Part shown: one piece after another, positions 12,014-23,360 of the stretch
Layout of the letters: the number at the start of each line of letters is the position of its first letter
Position numbering within the stretch: position 1 is the first letter of the stretch
Assembly (NCBI GenBank): GCA_032622095.1
Contig: CP136069.1
Location: 40,772,194-40,836,193 of the forward strand
Direction of reading: 5' to 3'
From: Siphonodentalium dalli
Lineage: Eukaryota; Mollusca; Scaphopoda; Gadilida; Siphonodentaliidae
DNA length: 64,000 nucleotides
Translations under genes and position numbers: made by a program
Notes under the pieces: generated by a model
Database searches by the model: none
The model's input: the letters and a program-made list of their open reading frames with translations, nothing else
What the model was told of the DNA's origin: nothing

Positions 12014-12228
12014 TTAACCCTTTCAGTGCCAAGTCCGATTTTTGTATCAACCCATATTTCCTTGATCATTTTTCAAATTTATTGATTATAATAATGTGAT
12101 ACATTGATGGAAAGAGCTCTAAGAGCTCTTTCCATCAATGTATCACATTATTATAATCAATAAATTTGAAAAATGATCAAGGAAATATGGGTTGATACAA
12201 AAATCGGACTTGGCACTGAACGGGTTAA
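12014..12228. mobile_element. piggyBac-type foldback MITE (TTAA + CCCTTTCAGTGCCA)
   Basis: The left end reads TTAACCCTTTCAGTGCCAAG; the right end is its inverse with two changes (cactgaacgggttaa). The arms, about 105 bases each, are nearly perfect inverted copies meeting at 'gagctctaagagctc'. TTAA duplication plus CCC-starting termini is the piggyBac signature. The first 40 or so bases of the arm are shared with the element beginning at 44616. Confidence 0.88.
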
Positions 12229-12534
12229 CGAGATTTCGCTTATCAAACCCATTTTTAAACAATACCGTTACAGAGGCATTACTGACTAATATCCAATTAG
12301 TCCAAAGATACCAACGTTTAATCAAATCTTTACATTAATCATTTGAAAAGGTCAAATTATTGAAAATATTCTGTAAATAATATTTTAGACTATAATATGT
12401 GAACTTATTACGCGATTAGTGATGTTTGTTGACAAATCACTGTAACAGTTTTTGCTTACATAACAATGGTTTAAACACGCGAAATTTCATTATCGGAGAA
12501 CTTTCAATAATGAACATTAGAACAAATGTATGTA

Positions 12535-12556
12535 CCCCCCCCCCCCCCCCCCCCCC
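12535..12556 (+). repeat. C-run of 22
   Basis: Uninterrupted C homopolymer within the receptor intron. The exact length is likely unreliable. Confidence 0.9.
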
Positions 12557-12872
12557 GTTCTTCTTAATGGTGCTGTTTTGTAGACTTTTATGTTTTTTGC
12601 ATATTTACCAACTGCATTGGGTCGGTCCCTTTAATGCAAAAATAAATATTCATTCTCAAATGATATTCAGATATGATATCATGGACATCTAATGCACATA
12701 TGAAAAACACCATATTTGCAGAAGATCTTATGGACATAATACAGTGAACTTATGTGGATGTTCATGTCTTAAAGGGACATAATTCACTCTCAGTGGGTTA
12801 ATGTTCAAAATCAAAACGGTTTGTAAAATTATCATCAGTAAGTAGAACAATCAGAAACAGATCAACTGTTAC

Positions 12873-13811
12873 CACCACGCTGGTCATCCTATAATCCCCA
12901 CTGCGGGCAGTAAACCTCGGTGCGGGCGCCAGTAAACCGCAAATCGGGCTATAACAATGAAAGTTAAAATTCCATACCAGGGCTATAATCTAATTAGTTA
13001 AAAGTAGTCAATTTAGAAGTTACACCAATCAGTGGAAGACATATATGATAAGCAATGCCTATTTATACTGTGACGGGAGTTCAGAGAAATTTCACACATC
13101 AGTTCTTGATAAAAACACAATCTTAGTCGAGCGCATTCGGAATTTCGGGGTAAATTTAAGTTTCATTCAGCAAAATTTTCACTGCAGACAATTCTCGAGA
13201 ATGTTTTTGTTGTTGAAAACGTGGAGCAGTCTATCTGGGACACTCTACTCGTGACGTGTTTTGATACTAAAAACACCAAATCCATATCCAGTAACTCGAA
13301 TAATGACATATTTCCAAACATACCATTACTGCAAGCAGGAGTAAACTCCGACGCGGGCAAAAATCTTGCCCGCTTCGGGGTTTACTCTGACACCGTGGAA
13401 TGTCACATGTAATTGTCAATATTTTCCTGCATAAAAGCAGCAAATTCCAATGTGAATGTAGATTTAGTTTCCTAAACTATCTATACCAATGGAACGTTGA
13501 CAATGTTGTCCAAATTTATCACCTCGCACTCATCTTGGAGCTGAAAACACACAAAATTGAAACATGGAATCTTATGCTCACGCTTCATCGAACATTTCAT
13601 CTCGTTATTGAGCTTTATTCGTTGAAAAGTTAACATTTGGTTGAAGTTGGGTTCATTATGCACCTCCTGTATCCGGAGTGTTGTCCGAAGAAAAACAGTT
13701 AATAACAAAATTTCCCTCAAAACAAACCTAACGTACTCTTCACTCGTGCCCGCAACGGGGTTTACTCAATATGTGCCCACAGCGGGTATTATAGGATGAC
13801 CAGCGTGGTTG
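12873..13811. mobile_element. ~0.94-kb element with TIR CCACGCTGGTCATCCTATAA
   Basis: The segment beginning 'accacgctggtcatcctata' at 12873 recurs inverted as 'ataggatgaccagcgtggt' ending at about 13811. Next to each end are 'actgcgggcagtaaac' and its inverse-like 'gcaacggggtttact'. An inner hairpin, 'aaactccgacgcgggcaaaa' facing 'tgcccgcttcggggttta', lies at about 13345-13388. No transposase is seen. The superfamily is uncertain because no clean target duplication could be recognised. Confidence 0.7.
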
Positions 13812-14222
13812 CAGTAAATGTTATTATGTCAAAAAACACCGACACAGAAAATTGGAAATAATTTTTTATAGTTGAAGATATGTATTTTCTGGAATAGTAT
13901 TCATCCCTATATGTATGGCCTTTTGTAATATAGACCTTCATGAGTTTATCCAAATTTGTTCTCAGCTGTTTGTTGATAAAATGACTGGCACCATAGGTCG
14001 TTTGTTGAACTTATTATCTGAACATTTCCCAGCAATGAATCCTTCTGCTCTTGTAATATCTGTTTTTGTTTCTGTCTGTCGTCTACTTTTATTACCTGAA
14101 TATCCATCCAAATGAATAATAGAACGTTCCAATGTATACTTATATAACTGGATTGGAGTATAGAAAGTATAGAAAGGATTAATGTGCGATGTCTCGTCAT
14201 TCAATTGTTATCTATAATAAAC

Positions 14223-15365
14223 ATCAGAACCAGAGACGTGGCGACATGGGGGGTTTGGGGGGTGTCTCGCACCCCCCCCCCCCCCCGGAGACACCCCCCC
14301 CCCCCCAACTTTGGTCAAAATTTTTAACAGTTGGAAATTTCATACCTGCCAAAACATTAGTTGAAAATTTCACACCAACAATAGGTTGAAAATGTTCTTG
14401 TAGTTTGATTTTCAAACAATTTATTGGGGGGAATTAATTGTTTTTGGACCAATATTTACATATTTCCCTATTTTTTGTCAAAATTTTAGACAGAAATGGT
14501 CATCAGTTGGAAATTTTCCAACCTTAGGGGGGGGTGACAGGTTGGAAATTTCCAACACTTGGAAAGATTGTAGCCTGGTCCATCCCCCGTGGCCAGTCAA
14601 AAACTGCTGGTTAATTTAAAATAACAATATTGTCATACATTCGGTCAACATTGTCATTGGAATTGTCATCAGTTGGAAATTTTCCAACCTAAGTGGGGGT
14701 GTCAGGTTTGAAATTTACAACTCTAGAAAGGCTTGAGGATAGTCTAGATGCTAGGATTTTGCTATTTTCTTGTTCAGATCCCCCCCCCCCCCCATGTGGT
14801 CAATACAAAACTGCTAATTTTAACAAACCAACATTTTACTACATTTGGTCAAACTTGAGGACTGAAATGGTCATCAGTTGGAGAATTTTCCAACCTAAGG
14901 GGGAGTATGAGGTTTGAAATTTCCAACACTAGGAAAGCTTCAATTGAGGCCAGTCCAGATGCTAGGATTTGCGATTTTCTTGTATAGTTTTCAAAATTTT
15001 CTCACACCTGGCCGAACAACCACAACCGAACAGCCCGGTGTGTCCTGCTCTCTTGTCCGTAGCCGTGTGCATTTATCTGGAGTTAAACCACTACATGTTA
15101 CGATTTATGCATATTTCAGGTTAAAATATCTGAATAATGTTGTTCTCATACCGGGAATATAGAACCATTGTTTTATGAATATATAGCATATTAGGCATGA
15201 GTACTGAGGTGCAACAAGGGGGTGCAAATGGAATTATACAAAACTTCGTGTTTTGGTCTGATTCTGATTCAAGGGGGGGGTGCAGTTGGAATTTCCCAAG
15301 GTGGACACCCCCCCCCCCCCCCCCCCCCCCAACGAAGACCCTCTAGCCACGTCCCTGATCAGAAC
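14223..15365. mobile_element. Non-autonomous hAT element with 8-bp TSD atcagaac
   Basis: The element spans 14231-15357 (1127 bases). It begins CAGAGACGTGGCGACATGGG and ends with GCCACGTCCCTG (reversed: CAGGGACGTGGC). The perfect 8-base duplication atcagaac lies at 14223-14230 and 15358-15365, the hAT signature. The interior has long C-runs (14272-14286, 14294-14306, 14780-14793, 15308-15330). A repeated motif, 'tggtcatcagttggaaat..tccaacct', occurs at about 14499, 14658 and 14869. The right third (about 14998-15297) is an inverted relative of 7790-8140 in the other hAT. Confidence 0.95.
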
Positions 15366-17101
15366 TAAGTCTATATATGTGCCATGTCTTCTTAGCGATG
15401 ATGGGTGTATATACACTGTTATGATTTATTACTTTACCCGCTGCGACTGCCTAATGTCCCTTTAAATTTAGATAGAGTGTGCTTAAAATTTCAAACTGTT
15501 GATGATACTTAAATTTTTTTGTCATACTAATCACATGTATAAAATTTTCAAACACTTTTTCAACGAACCGTTTTGAAATATCGTGACTGTTATGCAAAGC
15601 GTACGTGTACGCCTTAAGTTACTCTACCAGAAGCGAAATGTTGTGACTCAGTTTCTGATCAAAAGAGGCTTCTCTACTAAACCGTCGAATAGCTATACTA
15701 CGTTTACAAGTCCAAGTAAAATTGATCAATGTTGCCTGCGAACGAACTGCAGTTATATTATAGTCGGATTCCTTATTTCTTATTACCTACGATATAGTTA
15801 TGCCACAAGATACAGTAAATGGCAAAATTGTGTGTCGAATTGTTTTGAAATGTGACCGATAATATGTAGTCTGTTGCTTCTAACGAAAACATGATCAACA
15901 AGATTGAAGTTGCACGACGTGACTACATATTAAATTATTGTTTTGTTGATACGTGTTTTCAACTGCATGACTAGTAGTAGTACATGAAGCCGTATTACAG
16001 ATCATAACGAGCAGAAATGTTACAAATGCACAGGGAGATGTTGGTCGTTGACAGTCCTTGATTCCATCGTTGTCATCAGAGTCTATCCCACATAGACTGG
16101 GATATTATGTGCTTTCGTATGATTTTTGCTACTGGCAAAGGGACCTTTCGGTTCAGCTTAATTCTTTACTATATAGCATTATATGATTTGGTTCTACACT
16201 CCTCGTGGCAGTTAAAATTGGCGCCGCATCTATGATAGCCATTAAGTGGCAACACGTTGATACTCGCCATAATAATCATAGGGTACAATGTTAAATTTTT
16301 ATCGCAACTTTACCAACCGAAACTTATCTGACTACATAACAATTCTCAAAAATACTTTTCAAACTTTATATGTGGACCAAATTATACTCGCGCTCCATGA
16401 TAAGGCTAATTTCTTGCGCCAAAAGTCGCTTGCAATAAATAACACATATATTATTAAAATAGTTTACAATAATCATGTTTATAATGCTTTAAACATATAA
16501 TGGCTTTTCCTCGATTCATCCAGCTGATCCCAAGATCGCGAAAATGACAACTTTAGAAAACATAATAATAATTTTTCGTAACAACATCAGTTTGCCATAC
16601 CAGCATCTTAGCAATTCAGCAGAACGCTCCAACATCATAGCACTTTAGTAGGCACACTTAACCATGCAGGGCGGTGTCTCACCTTACCCATCCCTCACTG
16701 TTTACCATTCGGTTTGGTAAATAGTTGTCGGTATGTAAATAGCGGTCAATCGACGGGAAGCATCATTCGGTGGGTACAGATAACAGTTGCCGGTAGGACG
16801 TTATTCTGTTTGTCTTCGTGGGGGGAATTTACTGCTCAATATTTGTGCGGATGGTTCAGTTAATTGGGAGTGTGATACCCATTGGATATTAGAGAACGTA
16901 TAGGAATACTACATGGATTCCATAACTATTTGGGCAATCAACTCATATTGTAGAATCGTGTGAGAAGTGCAGGGAAATAACGTAGATGCTGTTTACAAAT
17001 TCCTCGTCAAAATGAACCTTTACGCAAGTACTGTGTCGAAAATATGAACGCAATACTGCAAAATATAACATAATATTATTTTTGCAATATTTTTTTTACA
17101 G

Positions 17102-17454
17102 GAATCTTCTTAACCATCATTACAACATTCGACGGAGTGTGCGTCCTTCTGACAATACAGATACTATCTATGTTCCATCGGAGTGATGCGATTTCTGTCT
17201 CTCCGAGAACGGCCCGAGTCTTCAGAATCCTGGATAAATTTACATGCGGCCACAATTCAGACATGAACACAGTGACACCGGCGTCATCAGACGGAAAGAC
17301 ACCGACGAAAGACCTCACCGTGCAGGACCGCAAACCAATGTCGTGGAAAACATGTGCAATCATTTTGGACCTTTTCCTTTTTATGATAATAAGCATAATC
17401 TCAGTTACTATTTCAATAACATTCGTTATGATTTTGTATCTAAATTCCTTTTAA
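17102..17454 (+). CDS. Cys-loop receptor subunit, last exon (TM3, loop, TM4, stop)
   Basis: The exon follows a strong acceptor (poly-T then 'tacag' to 17101) and ends with TAA at 17452-17454. It reads GIFLTIITTFDGVCVLLTIQ (TM3), then an intracellular loop of about 60 residues rich in Ser, Thr and charged residues, then WKTCAIILDLFLFMIISIIS and a short tail ending LNSF (TM4). This matches the 3' end of nicotinic-type subunits, and the loop is short, as in many invertebrate paralogues. The splice phase fits exon 11284-11829, so the two belong to one gene. No defect is seen within this exon. No polyadenylation signal could be assigned with confidence. Confidence 0.88.
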
Positions 17455-17765
17455 AGGAGAATATTTTATATCAGCTTGCTGTTTGTTTCCAATTTTTATT
17501 TTTTAAAGATACGTGCATGGCGGTTTGCGCTCCAAAATAAACCTAATATTATTCGCATTTGCACTTTTCTCGGATTCGAAATAGGTAAATAAATAAACGA
17601 ACTACCTGTTTACGATCATTGAATGTCACAGAAAGACGCATTGAAGTCATAACAAATAAAACTCCGAACACAATGAACGGCCCCGTATATAATAACGGTG
17701 CCATTTTCATTTATCGAAATTCTGTAATCGGAAACTGAATGTGCGGAAAGGTTTGTCGCGTTATC

Positions 17766-18063
17766 TTAAAGGTACTCAATCCGATCAGACGCTCCTAAAT
17801 TACTATTTCTTTTGCTTCGGGGGTAAAAAATATTTAATAATAACCACTTGATTTTAGAGTTATCCATCTTCATCCGCACCTTCGTCCGTTTTGACCACGT
17901 GCTTCTGGTCCACAAACAATAGAAATAACAAACTTCAAACATCGATATCTAATCACTCTGAGCTTTGATGGGTGAGTTCCTCGACAGGAATCAAATATTT
18001 TTTACCCCCGAAGCCAAAGAAATAGTAATTGAGGAGCGTCTGATCGGATTGAGTACCTTTACG
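17766..18063. mobile_element. TTAA MITE of the AGGTACTCAATCCG family (copy 3), long TIRs
   Basis: It begins TTAA AGGTACTCAATCCG at 17766 and ends CGGATTGAGTACCT at 18059, followed by a changed border (ttac). The inverted repeats are about 70 bases long, from 'gtactcaatccgatcagacg' to 'gggtaaaaaatattt', matching at all but a few positions. It lies about 310 bases downstream of the receptor stop codon. Confidence 0.85.
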
Positions 18064-18131
18064 TTTGAGATCAAAGACAGCTCTACATTTTCTAGCTCAT
18101 TTACAGGTGCAATATTTATGAAACCGCTGAT

Positions 18132-18531
18132 TAACCCTTTACCCAACAAACCGGCCAAAACCGGCCAAATAAAGCTTCAACAGCCTAAAATATCTTCGGT
18201 CTGTTTCAATATAACCATACAAATATGGATATCATTGGAACCGGCTCCTTGACCACATTGTGATAGTTACAGTTATACCCTGTGCCAATGCATTCTCTTA
18301 TATATGCGAGTCGACCATAGGTCGCCTCGCATATATAAGAGAATGCATTGGCCTAAAAAAAAATCTTTTTTTAACACTTTTTACCATTTTTTCTTACATT
18401 CTTTAACAATTTTATAATTTTTAATGTGTTATGCCAATGCATTCTCTTATATATGCGAGGCGATCTATGGTCGACTCGCATATATAAGAGAATGCATTGG
18501 CACAGGGCCCTTCTGTTGGGTAAAGGGTTAA
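18132..18531. mobile_element. piggyBac-type element (TTAA + CCCTTTACCCAACA) with two copies of a palindromic module
   Basis: It starts TTAACCCTTTACCCAACA and ends TGTTGGGTAAAGGGTTAA. Inside are two copies, facing each other, of a roughly 67-base palindromic module: 'ccaatgcattctcttatata' then 'tgcgag', a short loop, and the inverse. They lie at about 18288-18353 and 18434-18503. The module also occurs at 44665-44733. No transposase is present. Confidence 0.85.
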
Positions 18532-19796
18532 AAAATCAAATGGCACCAACAAAACGATCTCAAATTTATCGAAAAATATAAGAAACAAAACACGTATTTT
18601 CCGCGCTATATCGAAGGCTTTGTTCGTAAATTTTACAAAATGTTATGTTGGAGTTCGAATGAGCCATGTCCGTTTATGTTTAAATGACGATGTGGTTACT
18701 TACTTGTGAATGTATGTCCCATGTACTTGGATAAAAACATGCTTTTAATTATTCCCATGCATCAATAACTTCGCATGATATATCACGTGCATGCACGAGA
18801 CTTGTGATCTTGGACCAGATTGGTGTCGAATGCTTTGTGTTCTTGGACTGCCCGCAATACGATTGTCTCCTATAGTTTCTGCTGGACGGTAACGATTTCG
18901 AACCGCCTTTATCTGTCGTTGATTCGTGGCCTCACATTATTATTTACGCAGCCACATCCCTGTATGAAAGAAGTCTTGTTAACGCCACCGTTGTATACTG
19001 TTCTACAAATTTTAGAAATCTGTGGTCCCATGGGGATTTTATAAATAGATCATTGGTTTTTCCGGTTATTTTGTTATTTTGGGACGCGTTAAAGTTGTAC
19101 TGCGACCCCGAGTCCGGTAAAAGCTGTAGTTGGAATGTCCAAGTTCGTGAAAGTTCTACTGACTATGCCGATGATTTGAGAAGCTTTATTGTTTTAGGAT
19201 ATTGTATGAAGGCTAATCTGGCCGTGTAAAATTGAGCTATAGCGATGGGATATCTCGCAGGACAACACATTTCTGGTTTATGTTTAGGTATGAACAATGG
19301 CTGGGCCATGCACACTCGAAGATTTTATGGCGGGAACACAATTTTTTACCCGAATTTAGAAGCTTTCTGGTTTGGTGAATGAAAAACCTGCAGTAATAAG
19401 CCGTAGTTTGTTTTAATAATTTGAAGGATTAGTTGTTTAACGGAATTCTGAGGCGGTGCATTAATGTAACCAATATATTTTATATTATAATTTATATTTA
19501 TGGCTAATAATATGATCGTGGGGGCGTTACCATTTCTGACTATGGTTTTCTTATATAGTGAGGTCAGGCCACACCCATCATGCGAGAATATTTTCTGTTA
19601 CACCCTCATAGCCACATACCGATGAACATAAGCGAGTGTCATGTCGTAATCCGCAGAAATAGTCTGGAGAATGCTGAATCCTGGAAATATTCACTCAGTT
19701 GCCAGAAAGGTTTTGTCTGGCAGCAAATTCTAACTTGCACAGATATATATTTACGTTTAATTAAAATGTAAATGTCATTCAAAAGATATGTGTTCT
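18532..19796. other. Gene-free stretch
   Basis: Nothing recognisable: no splice-bounded exon, RNA gene or repeat border was found. Confidence 0.3.
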
Positions 19797-20328
19797 TTAA
19801 AGGGATACTGTACACAAATGTTGTTGATTTCTATAGTCTCTGAGTCGCAGAATAAGGTAACCAGATTTCCATTATTTGAAAGTCTGTTGAGTACGAAGTA
19901 ATGTTACGGATGACAGATTAGCCGGAATACGAAAATACAAATTGTCATTGTCGAGTAATATTTTTACAGTTTTCAAACATATTCATGTAAGTTATTGTAT
20001 AGTCACCAGTCAGTGAGTGGCTTGAGTTTACGCCCCGTATCAACATATTTTTTACACGATCATATGTGCCACGTGTTGCCCAATCCACTATCCGTCAATT
20101 CATTTGATTACTTCTTGTACACGGAAATTCGTAATTTAATTAATGGCTCCAGCCACTGCTCCAGCCTTAAATTAAATTTATTTCAAATTAATATATTTTA
20201 TTTTAAGATAGCCTATTAACCTGAACGTTTACAGAATACATCTTCGACTCAAATTATTTATTTTTCTATATATTAGATCGTTGATATTACCGGGAATTTG
20301 TTGAAAATTGCGTGCAGTACCCCATTAA
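19797..20328. mobile_element. TTAA (T2-like) MITE, TIR AGGGATACTGTACAC
   Basis: The left border is TTAA (19797-19800) then AGGGATACTGTACAC; the right end, reversed, is TTAA then TGGGGTACTGCACGC. Sixteen of 20 border bases match. The TTAAAGGGA start fits the T2/Kolobok MITE motif. The element is about 524 bases. The interior is AT-rich with no gene. Confidence 0.6.
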
Positions 20329-20556
20329 AGTGAATTTATTATATTTTTTTTAAATGAACTTCCTATATGTTCTTATATTAATCTATGTCACTTCATGTAC
20401 TTGCTATTTAACTATCATTCAACTTCAATAAGTGTCAATTCTTTCTATAATAATTTGTTGATAATTATAGTGTTGTAAATAGTTTAGTCAAATTTCGTTC
20501 AAATGCTGTGATTTACCTTTCAACAAATTGCTCTTTAATACTTATATTGTGTCGGA

Positions 20557-20966
20557 TTAAAGTTACTCAATCCGATTCGATGGTCCCCATATCATCAGAT
20601 TGACAGATTCCAACAACAACATTTTTTTTAAATGCCGCTTCAGTTATCAGAATCGATTAATTACCCAAAAATAATGCTAACTATAGTCAACTTTAGTATA
20701 AAATTGCCCAAAACCTGTTATTTGTCAACATTTTGCTCATCGAAATTTTGCCGGTTTGTCAAATATCTGACACAAAAAAGCCACTTGATTTTAGAGTTAT
20801 CCATCTTCATCCGCAATTTGGTCCGAGACAGTCTTCTCGTCGACTTTTACTGGGCCACTACATATTCCAGGTGGTGAAATATAATAGATTTAAAAAATCG
20901 ATATCTGATCACTCTGAAGCCACATAAATAGTAGAGTGGAGCTTAATCGGATTGAGTACCTCTAAG
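20557..20966. mobile_element. TTAA MITE of the AGGTACTCAATCCG family (copy 4), diverged
   Basis: It begins TTAA AGTTACTCAATCCGATTCG and ends CGGATTGAGTACCTCTAA. The interior shares 'ttttagagttatccatcttc' and 'aaaatcgatatctgatcact' with copies 1-3, but the middle is different sequence, so it is an older or recombined member. Confidence 0.75.
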
Positions 20967-21890
20967 GGTGGATACACACATGCATGTAATCTCTGTATGT
21001 AAAATACATGTATTTTACATGGTGTGTTCCCTTAAATGCCATCATGATCACGTAAAATCAATCCAACCGCCGTGTCTATATGAACAAATAAGAAGTATGC
21101 TGATCCGGGCACGATATGTACCTTTAAATACGATTAATCGGGTTGAATGAGCACGACAGCCCTATATTGGTTTAATCGTGTCAGAAACGGCTTTTAATGG
21201 GTTAAATGTGTGATAAAACAAGCATGAAATTCATACCCGAATCCGGGTCGAAATCCGTTAAAAAGACACATAAATCCGGGTCGAAATCCTGGATCCGGAA
21301 TCCGGTAAAAAGACACACCCACAGATATGGCCACTAAAATCACCCTAGACGCAAGAGGGGCGGTCCGGGCTGTCAGCTTCATTCGCGGCGAACATATTCG
21401 CCGATGGCGACATATTGCTTGAGTGGGTTTCCATGACACCCCTGCACATATATTGCCATTAAAATCACCCCTATACTCCACAGGGTCGGTCCGGGCTGGT
21501 CCGGGCGGTATTTAGTCACACCCAAATGGATATATGATGCAGTAGAAAGGTTTCTTATCTCTGTTAGAACAGTTCATTTTTCGACCTCCATTTTGCCTAA
21601 CCATTTCTGGTTTCTTAGCAGTGCGGTCCAGCGTGAACCCATCGATATGTTGTATCAAGTGAACTATAAGTATCCAAACTCGACTAACGATATCGAACTG
21701 TTTTACTTGACGGGTATATACATGTTTGTTTCTTGTTACTTTCTGGTTTTCGCAGGCTTGAATAAATTCTCATTTCTATTAGAAATGGAATGGCCATGCT
21801 GCTCGTTTTTGTCACTGGTGGCGTGGTAACACTTTATTACACTAAGAACTGTATTTTTACACCCCGACATATATAGGCCTGTATATTACA
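20967..21890. other. Gene-free stretch with short GC-rich repeats
   Basis: At about 21235-21325, 'atccgggtcgaaatcc' and 'ggtaaaaagacacac'-like words repeat. 'ggtcggtccgggctg' and 'gggcggtccgggctg' recur at 21357 and 21484. No gene is supported. Confidence 0.3.
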
Positions 21891-21894
21891 CATG

Positions 21895-21938
21895 CTCCCT
21901 CTCTCTCTCTCTCTCCCTCTCTCTATCTCTCTCTCTCA

Positions 21939-21971
<33 letters not shown>

Positions 21972-22215
21972 CATATCTCTCTCTATCTCTCTCTCTCTCT
22001 CTTTATCTCCACTCTCGTTTTTCCCTCTCTCTCACTCTCTCGCTCTATCTCTCCCTCTGTCTCCTCTCTCTCTTTCTCTCTCACCATCCCTCTCTCTCTC
22101 TCTTTATCTCCTCTCCCTTTCTCTCTCGCTCACACTTCTACTCGCTCTCCATCTCTCCTCACCCTCCCATATCTCTCTCTCTCTTTCTCGTTCTCTCCTT
22201 CTCATAAAACCCTCT
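21895..22215. repeat. (CT)n microsatellite, interrupted
   Basis: About 320 bases of CTCT tracts with occasional A and G changes. The long Ser/Leu open frame across it is a product of the dinucleotide repeat, not a gene. Confidence 0.97.
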
Positions 22216-22519
22216 CCGACAGTCTCTCGACACTATCAATACACGAATCTTTTTCCACAATTATATTCCCTGTCTCAAATCTTCATCGCTTTCGTCGCAC
22301 GAGATTCTAGTGTGAAAGAGGATCCGACAAACGGGAAGTAAGCTAGCGCGCCATCTTTACTTCTCAAAATAACTTCCTTTGAATTATGGACAAGTAATTT
22401 CGTAAATAGACAACAAGTCCATTCAATTCGCTAACATCACGCCTCGATTCCAATTGACCCTACCGCAATTAGCTGTGTGAGCCAATGAGATAATTGCATT
22501 ATACAGCCTGGAGCAATAG

Positions 22520-22767
22520 TGAGGCCCCCACCACCACCCCCATGGAATACGGAATACCACTTAACACAGATGGTGGAATACGGAATACCAGTTAGCAGCC
22601 ATATGGAATACATACAAATATATGAAAATTCCATTTTTTGGAAGGTCGGCGTACGAATACCTGTATTTTTGGAATACCGAATACCTCCTAACAGAGGGGC
22701 CGGAATACGGCGTACCGCATACCAGGGCATGGAATACGGCGTACGAAAAGAGGGGGTGGGGGCCTCA
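22520..22767. mobile_element. Short inverted-repeat element, TIR TGAGGCCCCCACC, with internal GGAATACGG words
   Basis: The left end TGAGGCCCCCACCACCACCC faces its inverse at the right end, ending at 22767. The bases 'atag' or 'caatag' flank both sides and could be the target duplication. Inside, 'ggaatacggaatacc' and 'ggaatacggcgtac' type words occur about ten times in both orientations, possible subterminal binding sites for a transposase. It is non-autonomous. Confidence 0.65.
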
Positions 22768-22872
22768 ATAGTCGCTTCTGCGAACAGGCGGTTAGACAAA
22801 AAAAAACTCATTTTACCAGCTTACTTTATGTCGCTTTGATTTTGTTTTGTATAAAAGCACCTAATGCGCATA

Positions 22873-23360
22873 AGATTGTCCACTTATAAATGGACAATCG
22901 GTACCTAAAATGGTCGTTAATAAATGGACAATCCGACCACGCGTGGCACGCGAGCTTGCGATTGTCCACTAAATCACGACATATATAGATAATCGTGCAT
23001 GTTAGCTTCATATTAAATCTGAAGGGTAATAACTCTATAAAGAATGTACCTTTAATAAATGACGGGGATTTGTATGAGAAATTTGCAACACCACAACAGA
23101 TAAAAACATGTTTTCGTTATTTCGTCAAAAACGCTTCTTCAAATATCTCCGTTATTTCGTCAAAAACATTTCTTCTCATACAAATCACCGTCATTTGGCA
23201 AATTAACATTATTTATAGAGTTATTGCCCTTCATACAGGATTAACAAAACATGTCTTCATTTAGTGGACAATCCCAAGCTCGCGTGCCACGCGTGGTTGG
23301 ATTGTCCATTTATTAATGACCATTTTAGGTACCGATTGTCCATTTATAAGTGGACAATCC
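22873..23360. mobile_element. 0.5-kb foldback element with ATTGTCCA motif arrays
   Basis: Both ends read inward as GATTGTCCACTTATAAATGG then ACAATCGGTACC, and near-perfect arms of about 105 bases contain 'ccacgcgtggcacgcgagct'. The inversion continues more weakly to the centre near 23115 through 'gggtaataactctataaa' and 'gatttgtatgagaaat'. ATTGTCCA or its reverse occurs several times per arm. The terminal 26 bases are themselves a small palindrome (GATTGTCCA facing TGGACAATC). No coding capacity. Confidence 0.85.

Larger units (their letters stand above)
12769..15465. mobile_element. 2.7-kb TTAA (T2/Kolobok-like) element carrying nested insertions
   Basis: The left border is TTAA (12769-12772) followed by AGGGACATAATTCACTCTCA; the right border, reversed, is TTAA followed by AGGGACATTAGGCAGTCGCA. 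With the TTAA included, 20 of 25 bases match. The TTAAAGGRR border is the known signature of T2-type/Kolobok MITEs. Between the ends lie the inverted-repeat element at 12873-13811 and a complete hAT (14231-15357), so the outer element is older than the hAT. No transposase frame remains. Confidence 0.6.
11830..17101 (+). other. Intron between the two receptor exons
   Basis: It starts GTTAGT and ends with a T-rich tract and 'tacag'. The exons join in phase: the G at 11829 plus GA at 17102 completes a glycine codon, giving 'PSLLGIFLTIITTF', the expected M2-M3 link. The 5.3 kb hold a piggyBac-type foldback (12014-12228) and a TTAA element (12769-15465) with nested insertions. The remainder, 15466-17101, shows no gene or repeat boundary. 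Confidence 0.85.

Noticed and set aside
21892-22341. 149-residue Ser/Leu-rich open frame
   Set aside because: It is the translation of a CT microsatellite; no start context, domain or splice signal.
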